Assembly: GCA_910585605.1 (NCBI GenBank)
Contig: CAJUFL010000060.1
Coordinates: 1-21,760, forward strand
Direction: 5' to 3'
Source of the DNA: an uncultured Lachnospiraceae bacterium
GTDB lineage: Bacteria; Bacillota; Clostridia; Lachnospirales; Lachnospiraceae
Length of the DNA: 21,760 nucleotides
Below the pieces are notes generated by a model. The model was not told the DNA's origin, did not search any database, and was given only the letters and a program-made list of their open reading frames with translations. Positions 1 to 6,767 of this stretch are shown in pieces. Positions within the stretch are counted from its first letter, which is position 1, and each line of letters opens with the position of its first letter. The position numbers and the translations under genes were made by a program.

Positions 1-43
1 GGAAAAGGGTGCTCTGAATTTTCGGAAAGAGTGCACTATTTAA

Positions 44-274
44 ACGGAATATTCATTTTTTACTAAATATAATAGCATTTGTAAATCGTGTACTGTAAAC
101 AAAAAAGAAATATCATATGCTATAAATAATAGTGTTGAAAAAATCTTCTATTGTGATGATGTAATATCTAATTTATTTCCAGTAGAAGATAAAATTATAT
201 TTAAGACTAATAATGATAAATGGTATTATTATGAAAATGGTGAAATACAAAAAATCTTATTTGATATAAATTAA
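44..274 (+). pseudogene. C-terminal remnant of an unrecognised AT-rich gene
   Basis: An open frame of about 76 codons with no usable start codon ends at TAA 272-274. Its translation looks like real low-GC coding sequence: it is rich in Lys, Asn, Ile and Tyr and ends with KWYYYENGEIQKILFDIN. In front of it the frame is closed by TAA at 41-43, while bases 1-66 are open in another frame (GKGCSEFSERVHYLNG...). One frameshift near position 45 would join the two, so this may be the end of a longer, broken gene that enters from the left. I do not recognise the family. It sits beside a transposase relic in the same AT-rich stretch, which suggests decayed accessory DNA. The coding nature is inferred from composition only. 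Confidence 0.4.
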
Positions 275-520
275 TTTTTAATTGTATTTTTACAAAAATA
301 ATCAACCTGAATAGTGATCATGTTCATATTTTGGTGGAGATACCACCAAATATCAATGTATAAAGTTTTGTATAATATTTAAAATGAAAAATCAAATTGG
401 TGATATTTGAACGGCAGGAAAGAATGCGAAAAAATACAAGAGTATATTCAAAATCAATTAAAAGAAGTTGCTGTAAATATCCATACAATAAGTCCAATAG
501 TTCATTACGTGAGTTCACGA
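274..520 (+). pseudogene. IS200/IS605-family TnpA transposase relic
   Basis: The frame from 274 reads ...NLNSDHVHILVEIPPNINV and stops at TAA 361-363. This matches the HUH (His-hydrophobic-His) metal-binding segment of IS200/IS605 Y1 transposases, usually close to DHVHLLVEIPPKYSVS. A second frame gives KLVIFERQE at about 388-414, like the GKSSLMIFERHA segment that follows in the family. A third frame gives KIQEYIQNQLKE at 431-466, like the late IQEYIRNQ segment. All three pieces are in the right order but in different frames. The stretch that should hold the catalytic tyrosine, between the second and third pieces, is missing. The element is therefore dead: at least two frameshifts, one stop and an internal deletion. 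The family call is from recognised motifs; the limits are approximate. Confidence 0.7.
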
Positions 521-538
521 TAATGCAGAATTGTAAAA

Positions 539-599
539 AGCCCAGCCAGAAATGCTTCGTACGACATTTGGTGGTAAGTTCTTGGCTGGGCTTTTTTTG
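539..599. terminator. Bidirectional GC-rich hairpin, terminator or IS end
   Basis: AGCCCAGCCAG (539-549) pairs with CTTGGCTGGGCT (581-592), followed by seven T on the + strand and preceded by AAAAA, so it also has a T-run on the minus strand. It can end minus-strand transcription from the 653-1288 gene. Because it comes directly after the TnpA relic and IS200/IS605 elements end in subterminal hairpins, it may also be the old right end of that element; this second reading is inference. Confidence 0.75.
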
Positions 600-652
600 T
601 ACTAGGTAATCAATGGGATAAAGAGAAAACATATTCTTGTCTGAACGTGTTA

Positions 653-1288
653 TTAATGCTCCATTGCTGTAACGATAAGATTTATAACATCTTTGAAACC
701 CTGCATATATGCTTTTTTTCCATATAAAGAGTTTCTTGCATTGCAGGCAGATAATGCGCTATCTACAATTTTCCATTGGTTATGGGTTAAATCAATTTTA
801 TTTATATGCATAATTGCTTTATGAATTTCTTCGTCTTTTTTTTGGTAGCTTTTATCTTTCCGCATAGATTCCTCTAAAACGGTATCCAGTCTGTGCATAC
901 AAAACGATTCCAATGCAGAGCTGGCTTCATGGTATGTATTAAGTGGCTGTTTTCTCTTCTCCAAAATGGTAGTAATGCTTTTGTCCATAAGATGTTCATA
1001 TTTTTCAACTAATTCTTTGTATAATTGAAATCCTACCAGCATTCCAGTTTCAAAATAAATATCATCATGGACGCGGGCAAATTCTGATATAATATCAAAA
1101 AGCTTGTTATCTTCTCTGTTAGCATCTGTATACAATTTTTCGATGTCAGCAAAGAATGTTTCATAGGATTCATCAATCGCACTATCATAATTTTCTACCA
1201 TTGCTTCATTTTCTTTTGTGGTATATGTCAGGTAAGACAAGACATTGTTGAATTTACTTCTTTTCAATAGATCACTAATTTCATGCAT
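653..1288 (-). CDS. Hypothetical helical protein, 211 aa, divergent from XRE regulator
   Basis: A 211-residue soluble protein beginning MHEISDLLKRSKF, with no signal peptide and no membrane segment. It is strongly acidic in its first half (runs such as FFADIEKLYTD and KENEAMVENYDSAIDESYE) and basic near the middle (KRKQ, RKDKSYQKKDEEIHK). Heptad-like spacing suggests an all-helical fold. I do not recognise a domain with certainty; small helical DUF proteins of this type occur next to HTH regulators in Lachnospiraceae accessory regions. The start is supported by a GGGGGAGA ribosome binding site just upstream on the minus strand and by a good promoter at 1324-1352. It is divergent from the XRE gene and shares an inverted-repeat operator with it, so it is probably repressed by that regulator. 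Function unknown. Confidence 0.75.
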   Translation of the reverse strand: MHEISDLLKRSKFNNVLSYLTYTTKENEAMVENYDSAIDESYETFFADIEKLYTDANREDNKLFDIISEFARVHDDIYFETGMLVGFQLYKELVEKYEHLMDKSITTILEKRKQPLNTYHEASSALESFCMHRLDTVLEESMRKDKSYQKKDEEIHKAIMHINKIDLTHNQWKIVDSALSACNARNSLYGKKAYMQGFKDVINLIVTAMEH

Positions 1289-1307
1289 AGATTCTCCCCC
1301 TTTTTTG

Positions 1308-1366
1308 TTAACGGCATACCATTAATTTACAACTTTTTAAACTTATTGTCAATGGTATAACGTTAA
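1308..1366. promoter_or_regulatory. Long inverted-repeat operator between divergent genes
   Basis: Left arm 1308-1323 (TTAACGGCATACCATT) and right arm 1351-1366 (AATGGTATAACGTTAA) are inverted copies that match at 14 of 16 positions, separated by 27 bp. The right arm overlaps the -35 of the minus-strand promoter and the left arm lies just downstream of its -10. This position fits repression by a dimeric or tetrameric HTH protein, most simply the XRE protein encoded at 1427-1669. The inverted repeat is seen; the regulator is inferred. Confidence 0.75.
1324..1352 (-). promoter_or_regulatory. Sigma-A type promoter for the 211-aa gene
   Basis: On the minus strand, TTGACA (1352 to 1347), a 17-bp spacer, then TAAATT (1329 to 1324). 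It lies 36 bp upstream of the start codon and is bracketed by the two operator arms. Confidence 0.7.
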
Positions 1367-1426
1367 TATTGTGTTTGAAAATAGTATATACTTAAATTAA
1401 CCGTGTACAGTTAGAGGAGAATTCAT

Positions 1427-1669
1427 ATGACATATTCTGAAGCTATTATAAAACGATTAACAGAGTTATGTGATGAAAGAAAAATCACTATCAATAAATT
1501 TGCTACTTTATCTGGTATTACTCAATCTACAGTAGAGAACTTGATGAAAGGTAAAACAAAGAATCCAAAATTGAAAACACTTCATAAACTTGCCATAGGT
1601 TTGGATATGACTGTTTCTGAATTGCTGGATTTTCCAGAAATGAATGAATCCGTATTTGATGATGAATAA
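1427..1669 (+). CDS. XRE-family (Cro/C1-type) HTH regulator, 80 aa
   Basis: A small DNA-binding protein made almost entirely of one HTH_3 domain (residues about 6-68). The helix-turn-helix reads KFATLSGITQSTVENLMKGK, followed by the conserved PKLKTLHKLAIGLDMTVSELL tail of phage-repressor-like regulators, then a short acidic end (SVFDDE). The ribosome binding site GAGGAGA is 7 nt before the ATG. It has no sensor or peptidase domain, so if it responds to a signal it must do so through a partner. Its gene is divergent from the 211-residue protein, and the 16-bp inverted arms between them are the likely binding site, giving autoregulation plus repression of the divergent gene. It could equally be the regulator of an integrated element whose other parts are lost. 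Confidence 0.9.
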   Translation: MTYSEAIIKRLTELCDERKITINKFATLSGITQSTVENLMKGKTKNPKLKTLHKLAIGLDMTVSELLDFPEMNESVFDDE

Positions 1670-1727
1670 CGTGTTTGTTTAAGTGGGATTAAGTGCTTAT
1701 AAACTTTAAATTCGTAGCCAATAATGA

Positions 1728-1856
1728 CACAGGAAGGGAAAATGTGCAAGTGAGTGTGCTGTAAAGTTACTTGATAATCAGACAAAGGAAGCACAGATTT
1801 CACATTTTGAACTGGTGTTTTATAAGGAATTAACTAGAAAAATGTATGCTGAATAA
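1728..1856 (+). pseudogene. Short coding remnant after XRE gene
   Basis: A 42-codon open stretch without a start codon runs from after TGA 1725-1727 to TAA 1854-1856. Its end, KLLDNQTKEAQISHFELVFY and then KELTRKMYAE, looks like the C-terminus of a real protein rather than random translation. No ribosome binding site or start precedes it. I do not recognise the family. It is probably the tail of a deleted gene that once followed the regulator. Coding nature is inferred from composition. Confidence 0.35.
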
Positions 1857-1930
1857 ACGATATTTAGCATAAAGGCAAATGGACTGTTATGATGACTAGA
1901 CCACATGGAATAGTTTTTTCCTATTAGGGG

Positions 1931-1975
1931 AGCACCTCGTCAGAGTTTTATTTTCTGAACGGGGTGCTATTTTTA
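1931..1975 (+). terminator. Rho-independent terminator of the XRE unit
   Basis: AGCACCTCGT-CAGA (1931-1944) pairs with TCTG-A-ACGGGGTGCT (1954-1968) with one bulge, followed by ATTTTTATT. It isolates the accessory unit from the metG promoter, which starts 35 bp further on. Confidence 0.85.
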
Positions 1976-2009
1976 TTGTATTTATAAATAAATGTGCGCT
2001 TTTCCAGCC

Positions 2010-2038
2010 TTGACAGAATAAGAATAATTGCATATAAT
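2010..2038 (+). promoter_or_regulatory. Consensus sigma-A promoter of the metG operon
   Basis: TTGACA (2010-2015), exactly 17 bp, then TATAAT (2033-2038): a perfect match to the vegetative promoter. Transcription would start at about 2045, at the head of the T-box leader, so control is left to the riboswitch. Confidence 0.9.
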
Positions 2039-2044
2039 AGAAAC

Positions 2045-2350
2045 CAGTCGAAAATAAAATGAGCGATGAAAAGAAGAGTAGATTTGGAAAGTTTTTAACA
2101 GAGAACCTGATAAGCTGAGAGCAGGGAAAGATGGAACAGATTGAAGATGGTCTTGGAGCTTCTCCTGTGAAGATGGATTGGATGAATAGAGTATCCGATA
2201 ACAGTTTCCTAGCAGGGAGACGGGTGCACCCGTTATAGTGTAAGCTGGCAGGAGCCAGCTAGTAAGGTCAGCATAGTAATATGCAGATGAATTAAAGTGG
2301 TACCGTGAGAGATAAGCTCGCCTTTAAAGTTGATAAAGGCGGGCTATTTT
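2045..2350 (+). ncRNA. T-box riboswitch, methionine specific (metG leader)
   Basis: A tRNA-sensing leader. Stem I marks: GAGTAG near 2075, the AG-bulge region ACAGAGAACC (about 2098) whose ACAG-AGAA pairs with TTCT-C-CTGT near 2159-2168, the conserved TGGAGC, and TGTGAA. Candidate specifier codons are ATG at 2173-2175 (GAAG-ATG) or at 2182-2184, both Met. The T-box itself is AAAGTGGTACCGTGAG (2294-2309). Its TGGT bulge would pair with the NCCA end of a tRNA whose discriminator base is A, as in tRNA-Met. Uncharged tRNA-Met is expected to stabilise the antiterminator and allow metG expression. Class recognition is firm; the exact specifier is inferred. Confidence 0.92.
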
Positions 2351-2351
2351 T
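2315..2351 (+). terminator. T-box intrinsic terminator
   Basis: AGCTCGCCTTT (2315-2325) pairs with AAAGGCGGGCT (2335-2345), followed by ATTTTT. Its 5' arm (CTCGCCTTT) is also the 3' half of the antiterminator that pairs with AAAG...GTGAG of the T-box, the usual mutually exclusive pair. Confidence 0.9.
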
Positions 2352-2394
2352 AACTTTATAGGAAATACTCTGGTATTTCCTATAAAGTTAAAAA
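2347..2394. repeat. Perfect 22-bp-arm palindrome after the T-box terminator
   Basis: Left arm 2347-2368 (starts TTTTTAACTTTATAGG) and right arm 2373-2394 (ends CCTATAAAGTTAAAAA) are perfect inverted copies around a TCTG loop. The left arm includes the T-run of the T-box terminator. The flanks are T on the left and A on the right, so it is not an intrinsic terminator on either strand. It would form a very stable hairpin in any read-through metG mRNA. Confidence 0.9.
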
Positions 2395-2405
2395 CGCTCC
2401 ACTGA

Positions 2406-2449
2406 GGATCGCACTATGACGGTTTGGAAGTATGTCACTTGTGCGATCT
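2406..2449 (+). repeat. Second leader hairpin before metG
   Basis: GATCGCAC (2407-2414) and GTGCGATC (2441-2448) are perfect inverted copies. Inside them TGAC and GTCA pair again across a small internal loop. No T-run follows. It lies between the palindrome and the metG ribosome binding site; role unknown. Confidence 0.7.
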
Positions 2450-2461
2450 GCCGCAGGCGAG

Positions 2462-2483
2462 AGTTTCGTTGACGAAACTCTAT
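2462..2483 (+). repeat. Third leader hairpin before metG
   Basis: AGAGTTTCG (2462-2470) and CGAAACTCT (2475-2483) are perfect inverted copies around a TTGA loop. The metG Shine-Dalgarno starts about 40 nt further on and is not inside the stem, so this hairpin does not directly hide the start site. Confidence 0.75.
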
Positions 2484-2538
2484 ACCATGGAAGTCCAAGA
2501 AGCAAAATCTTTCATTCGTGTATTAGGAGGGAAAAAGA

Positions 2539-4497
2539 ATGGCAAAAAAACCGTATTACATTACCACAGCAATTGCCTACACTTCAGGCAAACCGCACAT
2601 CGGAAATACCTATGAGATTGTGCTTGCAGACAGCATTGCAAGATATAAGAGATTCGCAGGGTATGATGTTCGTTTCCAGACCGGAACGGACGAGCATGGA
2701 CAAAAGATAGAACAAAAAGCAGAAGCAGCAGGGGTTACACCCAAGGAATATGTAGACCAGACTGCCGGGGAGATCAAACGAATCTGGGATTTAATGAACA
2801 CTTCATATGATAAGTTCATTCGGACAACGGATGAAGATCATGAGAAGCAGGTTCAGAAGATTTTCAAAAAATTATATGACAAGGGAGATATCTATAAAGG
2901 GGAATACGAGGGAATGTATTGTACCCCATGTGAATCATTTTTTACGGAATCCCAGCTTGTTGATGGGAAATGTCCGGACTGCGGACGTTCTGTAGAGCCG
3001 GCTAAGGAAGAGGCATATTTTTTCAAGATGAAAAAATATCAGAATAAGCTGATTGATTATATTAATACACATCCAGATTTTATTCAGCCGGAATCCCGTA
3101 AAAATGAAATGATGAATAACTTCCTGTTACCGGGACTTCAGGATCTTTGTGTATCCCGTACATCCTTTAAGTGGGGGATTCCTGTGGATTTTGATCCAAA
3201 GCATGTTATATACGTATGGATAGATGCGTTGACAAACTATATTACCGGATTAGGATTTGATTTAGAGGGTCGGAGTGACAGGATGTTTGATAAATACTGG
3301 CCTTGTGATCTGCATCTGATCGGTAAGGATATTTTGAGGTTCCATACGATTTACTGGCCAATTATGCTGATGGCATTGGATCTGCCCCTTCCCAAGCAGG
3401 TATTCGGGCATCCGTGGTTAATCCAGAGTGATGGTAAGATGAGTAAGTCCAAAGGAAACGTAATTTATGCGGATGATCTGGTGGAATTATTCGGTGTGGA
3501 TGCAGTCCGTTATTTTGTTCTGCATGAGATGCCGTTTGAAAATGACGGGGTTATCTCCTGGGAATTGATGGTGGAGCGTTTGAATTCCGATCTTGCAAAT
3601 ACCCTTGGAAATCTGGTGAACCGTACAATTTCAATGTCGAATAAATATTTTGACGGGGAAGTAAATAATAAAAAAGTAAATGAAGATGTAGATAAAGAAT
3701 TAATGGATTATGCCTTAAATACCAGAATCCGTGTTTCAGGTGCAATGGATAAGCTTAAGGTAGCAGAGGCCATAACGGAAATCTTCAATTTGTTTAAACG
3801 CTGTAATAAATATATTGATGAGACCATGCCCTGGGCACTTGCAAAGGAAGAGGACAAAAAAGACCGTCTGGCAACAGTCCTTTATAATCTGGTAGAAAGT
3901 ATCGTAATCGGTGCAACTTTGTTAGAGCCATTTATGCCGGAGACTGCACAAAAGATTCTTACCCAGTTAAATGCTCCGAAGCGTAAAGTAAATGATCTGG
4001 TAAAATTCGGTGGATACAAATCGGGATCAAAGGTTACGGAACAACCAGAGATTTTATTTGCGAGACTGGATTTGGAAGAGGTTATGGCTAAGGTAGAAGA
4101 AATGCAGCCGGAACCTGAACCAGAGCCGGAAGCGGTGGATGACAATCCGGGAATCGATATTGAGAAAAAACCGGAGATAACCATTGAGGATTTTGATAAG
4201 CTTCAGCTTCAGATTGGGGAAGTGATCGCTTGTGAGGAAGTGGAGAAATCAAAGAAGTTACTTTGTTCCAAGGTAAAGATTGGAAGTGAGGTAAGGCAGA
4301 TCGTATCCGGTATCAAGGCGCATTATTCTCCGAAGGATATGGTAGGTAAAAAAGTGGTCGTTGTGACAAATCTAAAACCCGCTAAATTAGCAGGAATCGA
4401 ATCACAGGGTATGATTCTTTGTGCAGAGGATGCAGAAGGTAATCTTGCACTGGTGACAGCGGAAAAGGATATGCCTCACGGCTCGGAAATTTGTTAG
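2539..4497 (+). CDS. metG: Methionyl-tRNA synthetase with C-terminal tRNA-binding domain
   Basis: A cytoplasmic class I aminoacyl-tRNA synthetase of 652 residues that charges tRNA-Met (elongator and initiator) with methionine using ATP. The Rossmann catalytic core shows the HIGH-type motif PHIGN at residues 19-23 and KMSKS at 300-304. A zinc-binding insert has Cys128, Cys131, Cys145 and Cys148 (CTPC...CPDC). The anticodon-binding helical domain follows (about 340-515), then a linker of alternating Glu and Pro near 526-534, then a Trbp111/EMAP-type OB-fold domain (about 548-652, IEDFDKLQLQIGEV...VSGIKAHY) that helps dimerise and hold tRNA. The length is normal for Firmicutes enzymes with this extra domain. 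The start follows AGGAGGG by 7 nt. Expression is controlled by the upstream methionine T-box; the leader between terminator and start is unusually long and structured. Confidence 0.98.
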   Translation: MAKKPYYITTAIAYTSGKPHIGNTYEIVLADSIARYKRFAGYDVRFQTGTDEHGQKIEQKAEAAGVTPKEYVDQTAGEIKRIWDLMNTSYDKFIRTTDEDHEKQVQKIFKKLYDKGDIYKGEYEGMYCTPCESFFTESQLVDGKCPDCGRSVEPAKEEAYFFKMKKYQNKLIDYINTHPDFIQPESRKNEMMNNFLLPGLQDLCVSRTSFKWGIPVDFDPKHVIYVWIDALTNYITGLGFDLEGRSDRMFDKYWPCDLHLIGKDILRFHTIYWPIMLMALDLPLPKQVFGHPWLIQSDGKMSKSKGNVIYADDLVELFGVDAVRYFVLHEMPFENDGVISWELMVERLNSDLANTLGNLVNRTISMSNKYFDGEVNNKKVNEDVDKELMDYALNTRIRVSGAMDKLKVAEAITEIFNLFKRCNKYIDETMPWALAKEEDKKDRLATVLYNLVESIVIGATLLEPFMPETAQKILTQLNAPKRKVNDLVKFGGYKSGSKVTEQPEILFARLDLEEVMAKVEEMQPEPEPEPEAVDDNPGIDIEKKPEITIEDFDKLQLQIGEVIACEEVEKSKKLLCSKVKIGSEVRQIVSGIKAHYSPKDMVGKKVVVVTNLKPAKLAGIESQGMILCAEDAEGNLALVTAEKDMPHGSEIC

Positions 4498-4514
4498 AAA
4501 AATATGGAAAAAGT

Positions 4515-4552
4515 ACTGCCGTTTTCACCATTTAGTATTGTGGGGCGGCAGT
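4515..4552 (+). terminator. Intercistronic hairpin metG-ddl (weak or partial terminator)
   Basis: ACTGCCG (4515-4521) pairs with CGGCAGT (4546-4552) over a 24-nt loop. Only TTT follows before CATTGG, so it is a poor terminator; it may reduce read-through or protect an mRNA end. Confidence 0.35.
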
Positions 4553-4573
4553 TTCATTGGAAAGGAATAGCGT

Positions 4574-5656
4574 ATGGGAAAGTTAAACATCGCAGTTATT
4601 TTTGGTGGGCAGTCCTCCGAACATGAGATTTCCTGTATTTCGGTACAGACTATAGCAAAAGCAATCAATCAGGATACATATGATATCACATATATTGGAA
4701 TTACAAAAAAGGGAAACTGGCTTTTAGTGGATTCTCTAGAGAAGATAGAAGACGGAAGCTGGGTGAATTCGGATACTTTGGCAGTTCTTTCGCCGGATGC
4801 CGCTAAAAAGGAGATTATCATTTCCAAAAGTGATGAGGTAACCACAAAAAAAATTGATGTGATTTTTCCGGTATTACACGGTATGTATGGTGAGGACGGA
4901 ACGATTCAGGGATTATTTGAAATGGCGGCTATCCCGTATGTGGGATGCGGTGTATTGGCATCCGCAGTGGCTATGGATAAGGTTTATACCAAGATAATCG
5001 TTGATGACTTAGGCATCCAGCAGGCGGATTATGTGCTGGTGCGGGCTAAGGAGACAGAGCAGGCAAAAGAGGATAGCAGTGTGATGGAGGCTTTGGTCAG
5101 ACGTGTAGAAGATAAATTAGACTATCCGGTTTTCATCAAACCCAGTAAAGCAGGTTCTTCCAAAGGTGTTTCCAAGGCACATGACAAAGAGGAACTGATA
5201 AAAGGATTGGAACTTGCCGCACAGCATGATACCAAAATTCTGGTAGAACGCAATATAGTAGGAAGAGAAATAGAGTGTGCCGTGCTCGGAAGTGCAGATC
5301 AGGCAGAGGCTTCCGGGGTGGGTGAGATTTTAGCCGCAGCTGAATTTTATGATTATGACGCCAAATATACTAATGCAGAGTCTAAGACGGTGATTTCTCC
5401 GGAGCTTCCGGAGGGAAAGACAGAGGAGATACGAAATGCTGCAAAGGCTATTTTTTCCGCAGTAGACGGTTATGGACTTTCCCGTGTGGATTTCTTTTTG
5501 GAGAAGGACACCAATCAGGTTATCTTTAATGAAATTAATACGCTGCCTGGTTTTACCTCTATCAGTATGTACCCAATGCTCTGGAAGGCTAAGGGAATCA
5601 GTATAGAAGAGTTGGTGGAAAAGCAGATACAGCTTGCATTTAAGCGGAAATATTAA
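4574..5656 (+). CDS. ddl: D-alanine--D-alanine ligase
   Basis: An ATP-grasp enzyme of 360 residues that joins two D-alanines for the end of the peptidoglycan stem peptide. The N-terminal domain opens with VIFGGQSSEHEIS, typical of Ddl. LHGMYGEDGTIQG and IPYVGCGVLASAVAMDK follow. The ATP-grasp part contains FIKPSKAGSSKGVSK, and the metal-binding end is FNEINTLPGFTSISMYP. The omega-loop reads FYDYDAKY; the Tyr here is the residue found in true D-Ala-D-Ala ligases, while VanA-type D-Ala-D-Lac ligases differ at this site, so a resistance-type ligase is unlikely. The ribosome binding site GGAAAGGA is about 8 nt before the ATG. The next gene but for one repeat is murI, so two peptidoglycan precursor enzymes (D-Ala-D-Ala and D-Glu supply) lie together, probably co-transcribed behind metG. 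Confidence 0.97.
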   Translation: MGKLNIAVIFGGQSSEHEISCISVQTIAKAINQDTYDITYIGITKKGNWLLVDSLEKIEDGSWVNSDTLAVLSPDAAKKEIIISKSDEVTTKKIDVIFPVLHGMYGEDGTIQGLFEMAAIPYVGCGVLASAVAMDKVYTKIIVDDLGIQQADYVLVRAKETEQAKEDSSVMEALVRRVEDKLDYPVFIKPSKAGSSKGVSKAHDKEELIKGLELAAQHDTKILVERNIVGREIECAVLGSADQAEASGVGEILAAAEFYDYDAKYTNAESKTVISPELPEGKTEEIRNAAKAIFSAVDGYGLSRVDFFLEKDTNQVIFNEINTLPGFTSISMYPMLWKAKGISIEELVEKQIQLAFKRKY

Positions 5657-5663
5657 TTTCTGG

Positions 5664-5750
5664 GAGCAACGAGCGAAATGGGCATGCTTGTATGTACATT
5701 TGTCCCTATCTAAGCAAACAAAGTTTGCAAGGCAAAATTGGTTGCAAAAG
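5664..5750 (+). repeat. Dispersed intergenic repeat, copy 1 (upstream of murI)
   Basis: Begins GAGCAACGAGC (same start as the copies at 8959 and 14936), then a GCTTG...CATTTG core, then GCAAAC-AAA-GTTTGC (a perfect 6-bp hairpin, 5714-5728) and GGCAAAATTGGTTGCAAAAG. It ends 16 nt before the murI start codon. The second part matches the copies at 6629, 18662 and 19631. Confidence 0.8.
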
Positions 5751-5766
5751 CAGAAAGGAAAACAGT

Positions 5767-6570
5767 ATGAATAATCCAATAGGTGTATTTGATTCCGGTG
5801 TCGGCGGTCTTACAGTGGCAAGGGAGATTATGCGTCAGCTTCCGGGTGAAGATCTGGTGTATTTTGGTGATACTGCCAGAGTTCCGTACGGTTCCAAATC
5901 AAAGAAAACGGTATTAAAATATAGCAGGCAGATTGTCCGTTTTTTGCGAACAAAAGATGTAAAGGCGATCGTAGTAGCATGTAATACTGCCAGTGCACTG
6001 GCGCTGGATGAGATTGACCGTGAGATTGATATACCAGTCATAGGCGTAGTAAAACCGGGTGCGAAAATGGCAGTGGAGACAACGAAAACAGGGAATGTAG
6101 GTATCATCGGAACCGAGAGTACGATCAAATCTGGTATTTATAACGATTATATCAGGGAACTGGATTCGGAGGTTACGGTAGTCAGCAAGGCATGCCCTTT
6201 ATTTGTGCCTTTGGTAGAAGAGGGGCTTTTGGAGGACCGGGTCACGGACGATATCGTGGCGAGATATCTGCATGAAATGAAGGAATATAAAGTGGATGCA
6301 CTGGTACTTGGCTGTACGCACTATCCGTTAATCCGTAACACGATCAAACGTTTTATGGGAGAAAGTGTGCATCTGGTGAACCCGGCTTTTGAGACAGCCA
6401 AGAGCCTGAAGGAATTATTGGCAGAACAAGGAATTCTCAATATGGATAAACATAAGCCGGAATATGAATACTATGTCAGTGACGGTGTGGATAAATTTAT
6501 TTCTTTTGCAGACAGTGTACTTCCGTGTCATGTAACGGATACAAAGGTTGTGGATATAGAAAGCTACTAA
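5767..6570 (+). CDS. murI: Glutamate racemase
   Basis: A cytoplasmic, cofactor-independent racemase of 267 residues that converts L-glutamate to the D-glutamate used by MurD in peptidoglycan synthesis. The N-terminus IGVFDSGVGGLTVAREI is diagnostic. The two catalytic cysteines are visible: Cys72 in VACNTASA and Cys183 in LGCTHYPLI. FGDTARVPYGSKS is the conserved substrate-loop motif. The length is normal. I placed the start at ATG 5767, preceded by GAAAGGA; the frame is open 75 bp further upstream to 5692, but that extension translates the dispersed repeat and has no homology to the family. It lies 110 bp after ddl in the same direction and may share its transcript unless the repeat interferes. 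Confidence 0.97.
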   Translation: MNNPIGVFDSGVGGLTVAREIMRQLPGEDLVYFGDTARVPYGSKSKKTVLKYSRQIVRFLRTKDVKAIVVACNTASALALDEIDREIDIPVIGVVKPGAKMAVETTKTGNVGIIGTESTIKSGIYNDYIRELDSEVTVVSKACPLFVPLVEEGLLEDRVTDDIVARYLHEMKEYKVDALVLGCTHYPLIRNTIKRFMGESVHLVNPAFETAKSLKELLAEQGILNMDKHKPEYEYYVSDGVDKFISFADSVLPCHVTDTKVVDIESY

Positions 6571-6628
6571 TCTTAAGGATTATTAACATCTGTTTATTTA
6601 AAAGGTATAATGTGCATGAAATAGTTTC

Positions 6629-6757
6629 GCAATTGGTTATAAAAAATGTATGGGCAAGGCAATCAATTTGTGTGAATAAAAGCCAAGCGTAGATATTTGT
6701 ATATACATTTGGCGATTATCGCAGCAAACAAAGTTTGCAAAGCAAAACTGGTTAGAG
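6629..6757 (+). repeat. Dispersed intergenic repeat, copy 2 (upstream of DUF1934 gene)
   Basis: The longest form. It runs GCAATTGGTTATAAAAA, then ATCAATTTGTGTGAATAA, then the core GCCAAGCGTAGATA...CATTTGGCGATTATCGC, then the hairpin GCAAAC-AAA-GTTTGC (6724-6738) and AGCAAAACTGGTTAGAG. It can be aligned along its whole length with the copy at 18662-18796, with about 100 bp very similar. It ends 10 nt before the start codon of the next gene. The rest of the 6571-6767 gap (6571-6628) holds nothing I recognise. Confidence 0.85.
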
Positions 6758-6767
6758 AGGTCAAAAT

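Noticed and set aside
397..609. 70-residue open frame on the + strand
   Set aside because: It only overlaps one frame of the broken TnpA relic and then reads through the terminator hairpin; it is not a gene.
4081..4146. Glu-Pro repeat in MetG as a sign of a frameshift or fusion
   Set aside because: It sits at the normal linker before the C-terminal tRNA-binding domain, and the frame is continuous.
3882..4184. 100-residue minus-strand open frame inside metG
   Set aside because: Shadow of the coding strand: Ser- and Gly-rich text opposite the Glu-Pro repeat, with no ribosome binding site.
4574..5656. Vancomycin-resistance type ligase
   Set aside because: The omega-loop has the Tyr of D-Ala-D-Ala ligases and there is no vanH or vanX beside it.
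5692..5766. Longer N-terminus of MurI
   Set aside because: Also repeat sequence; glutamate racemases begin close to IGVFDSGVGG.
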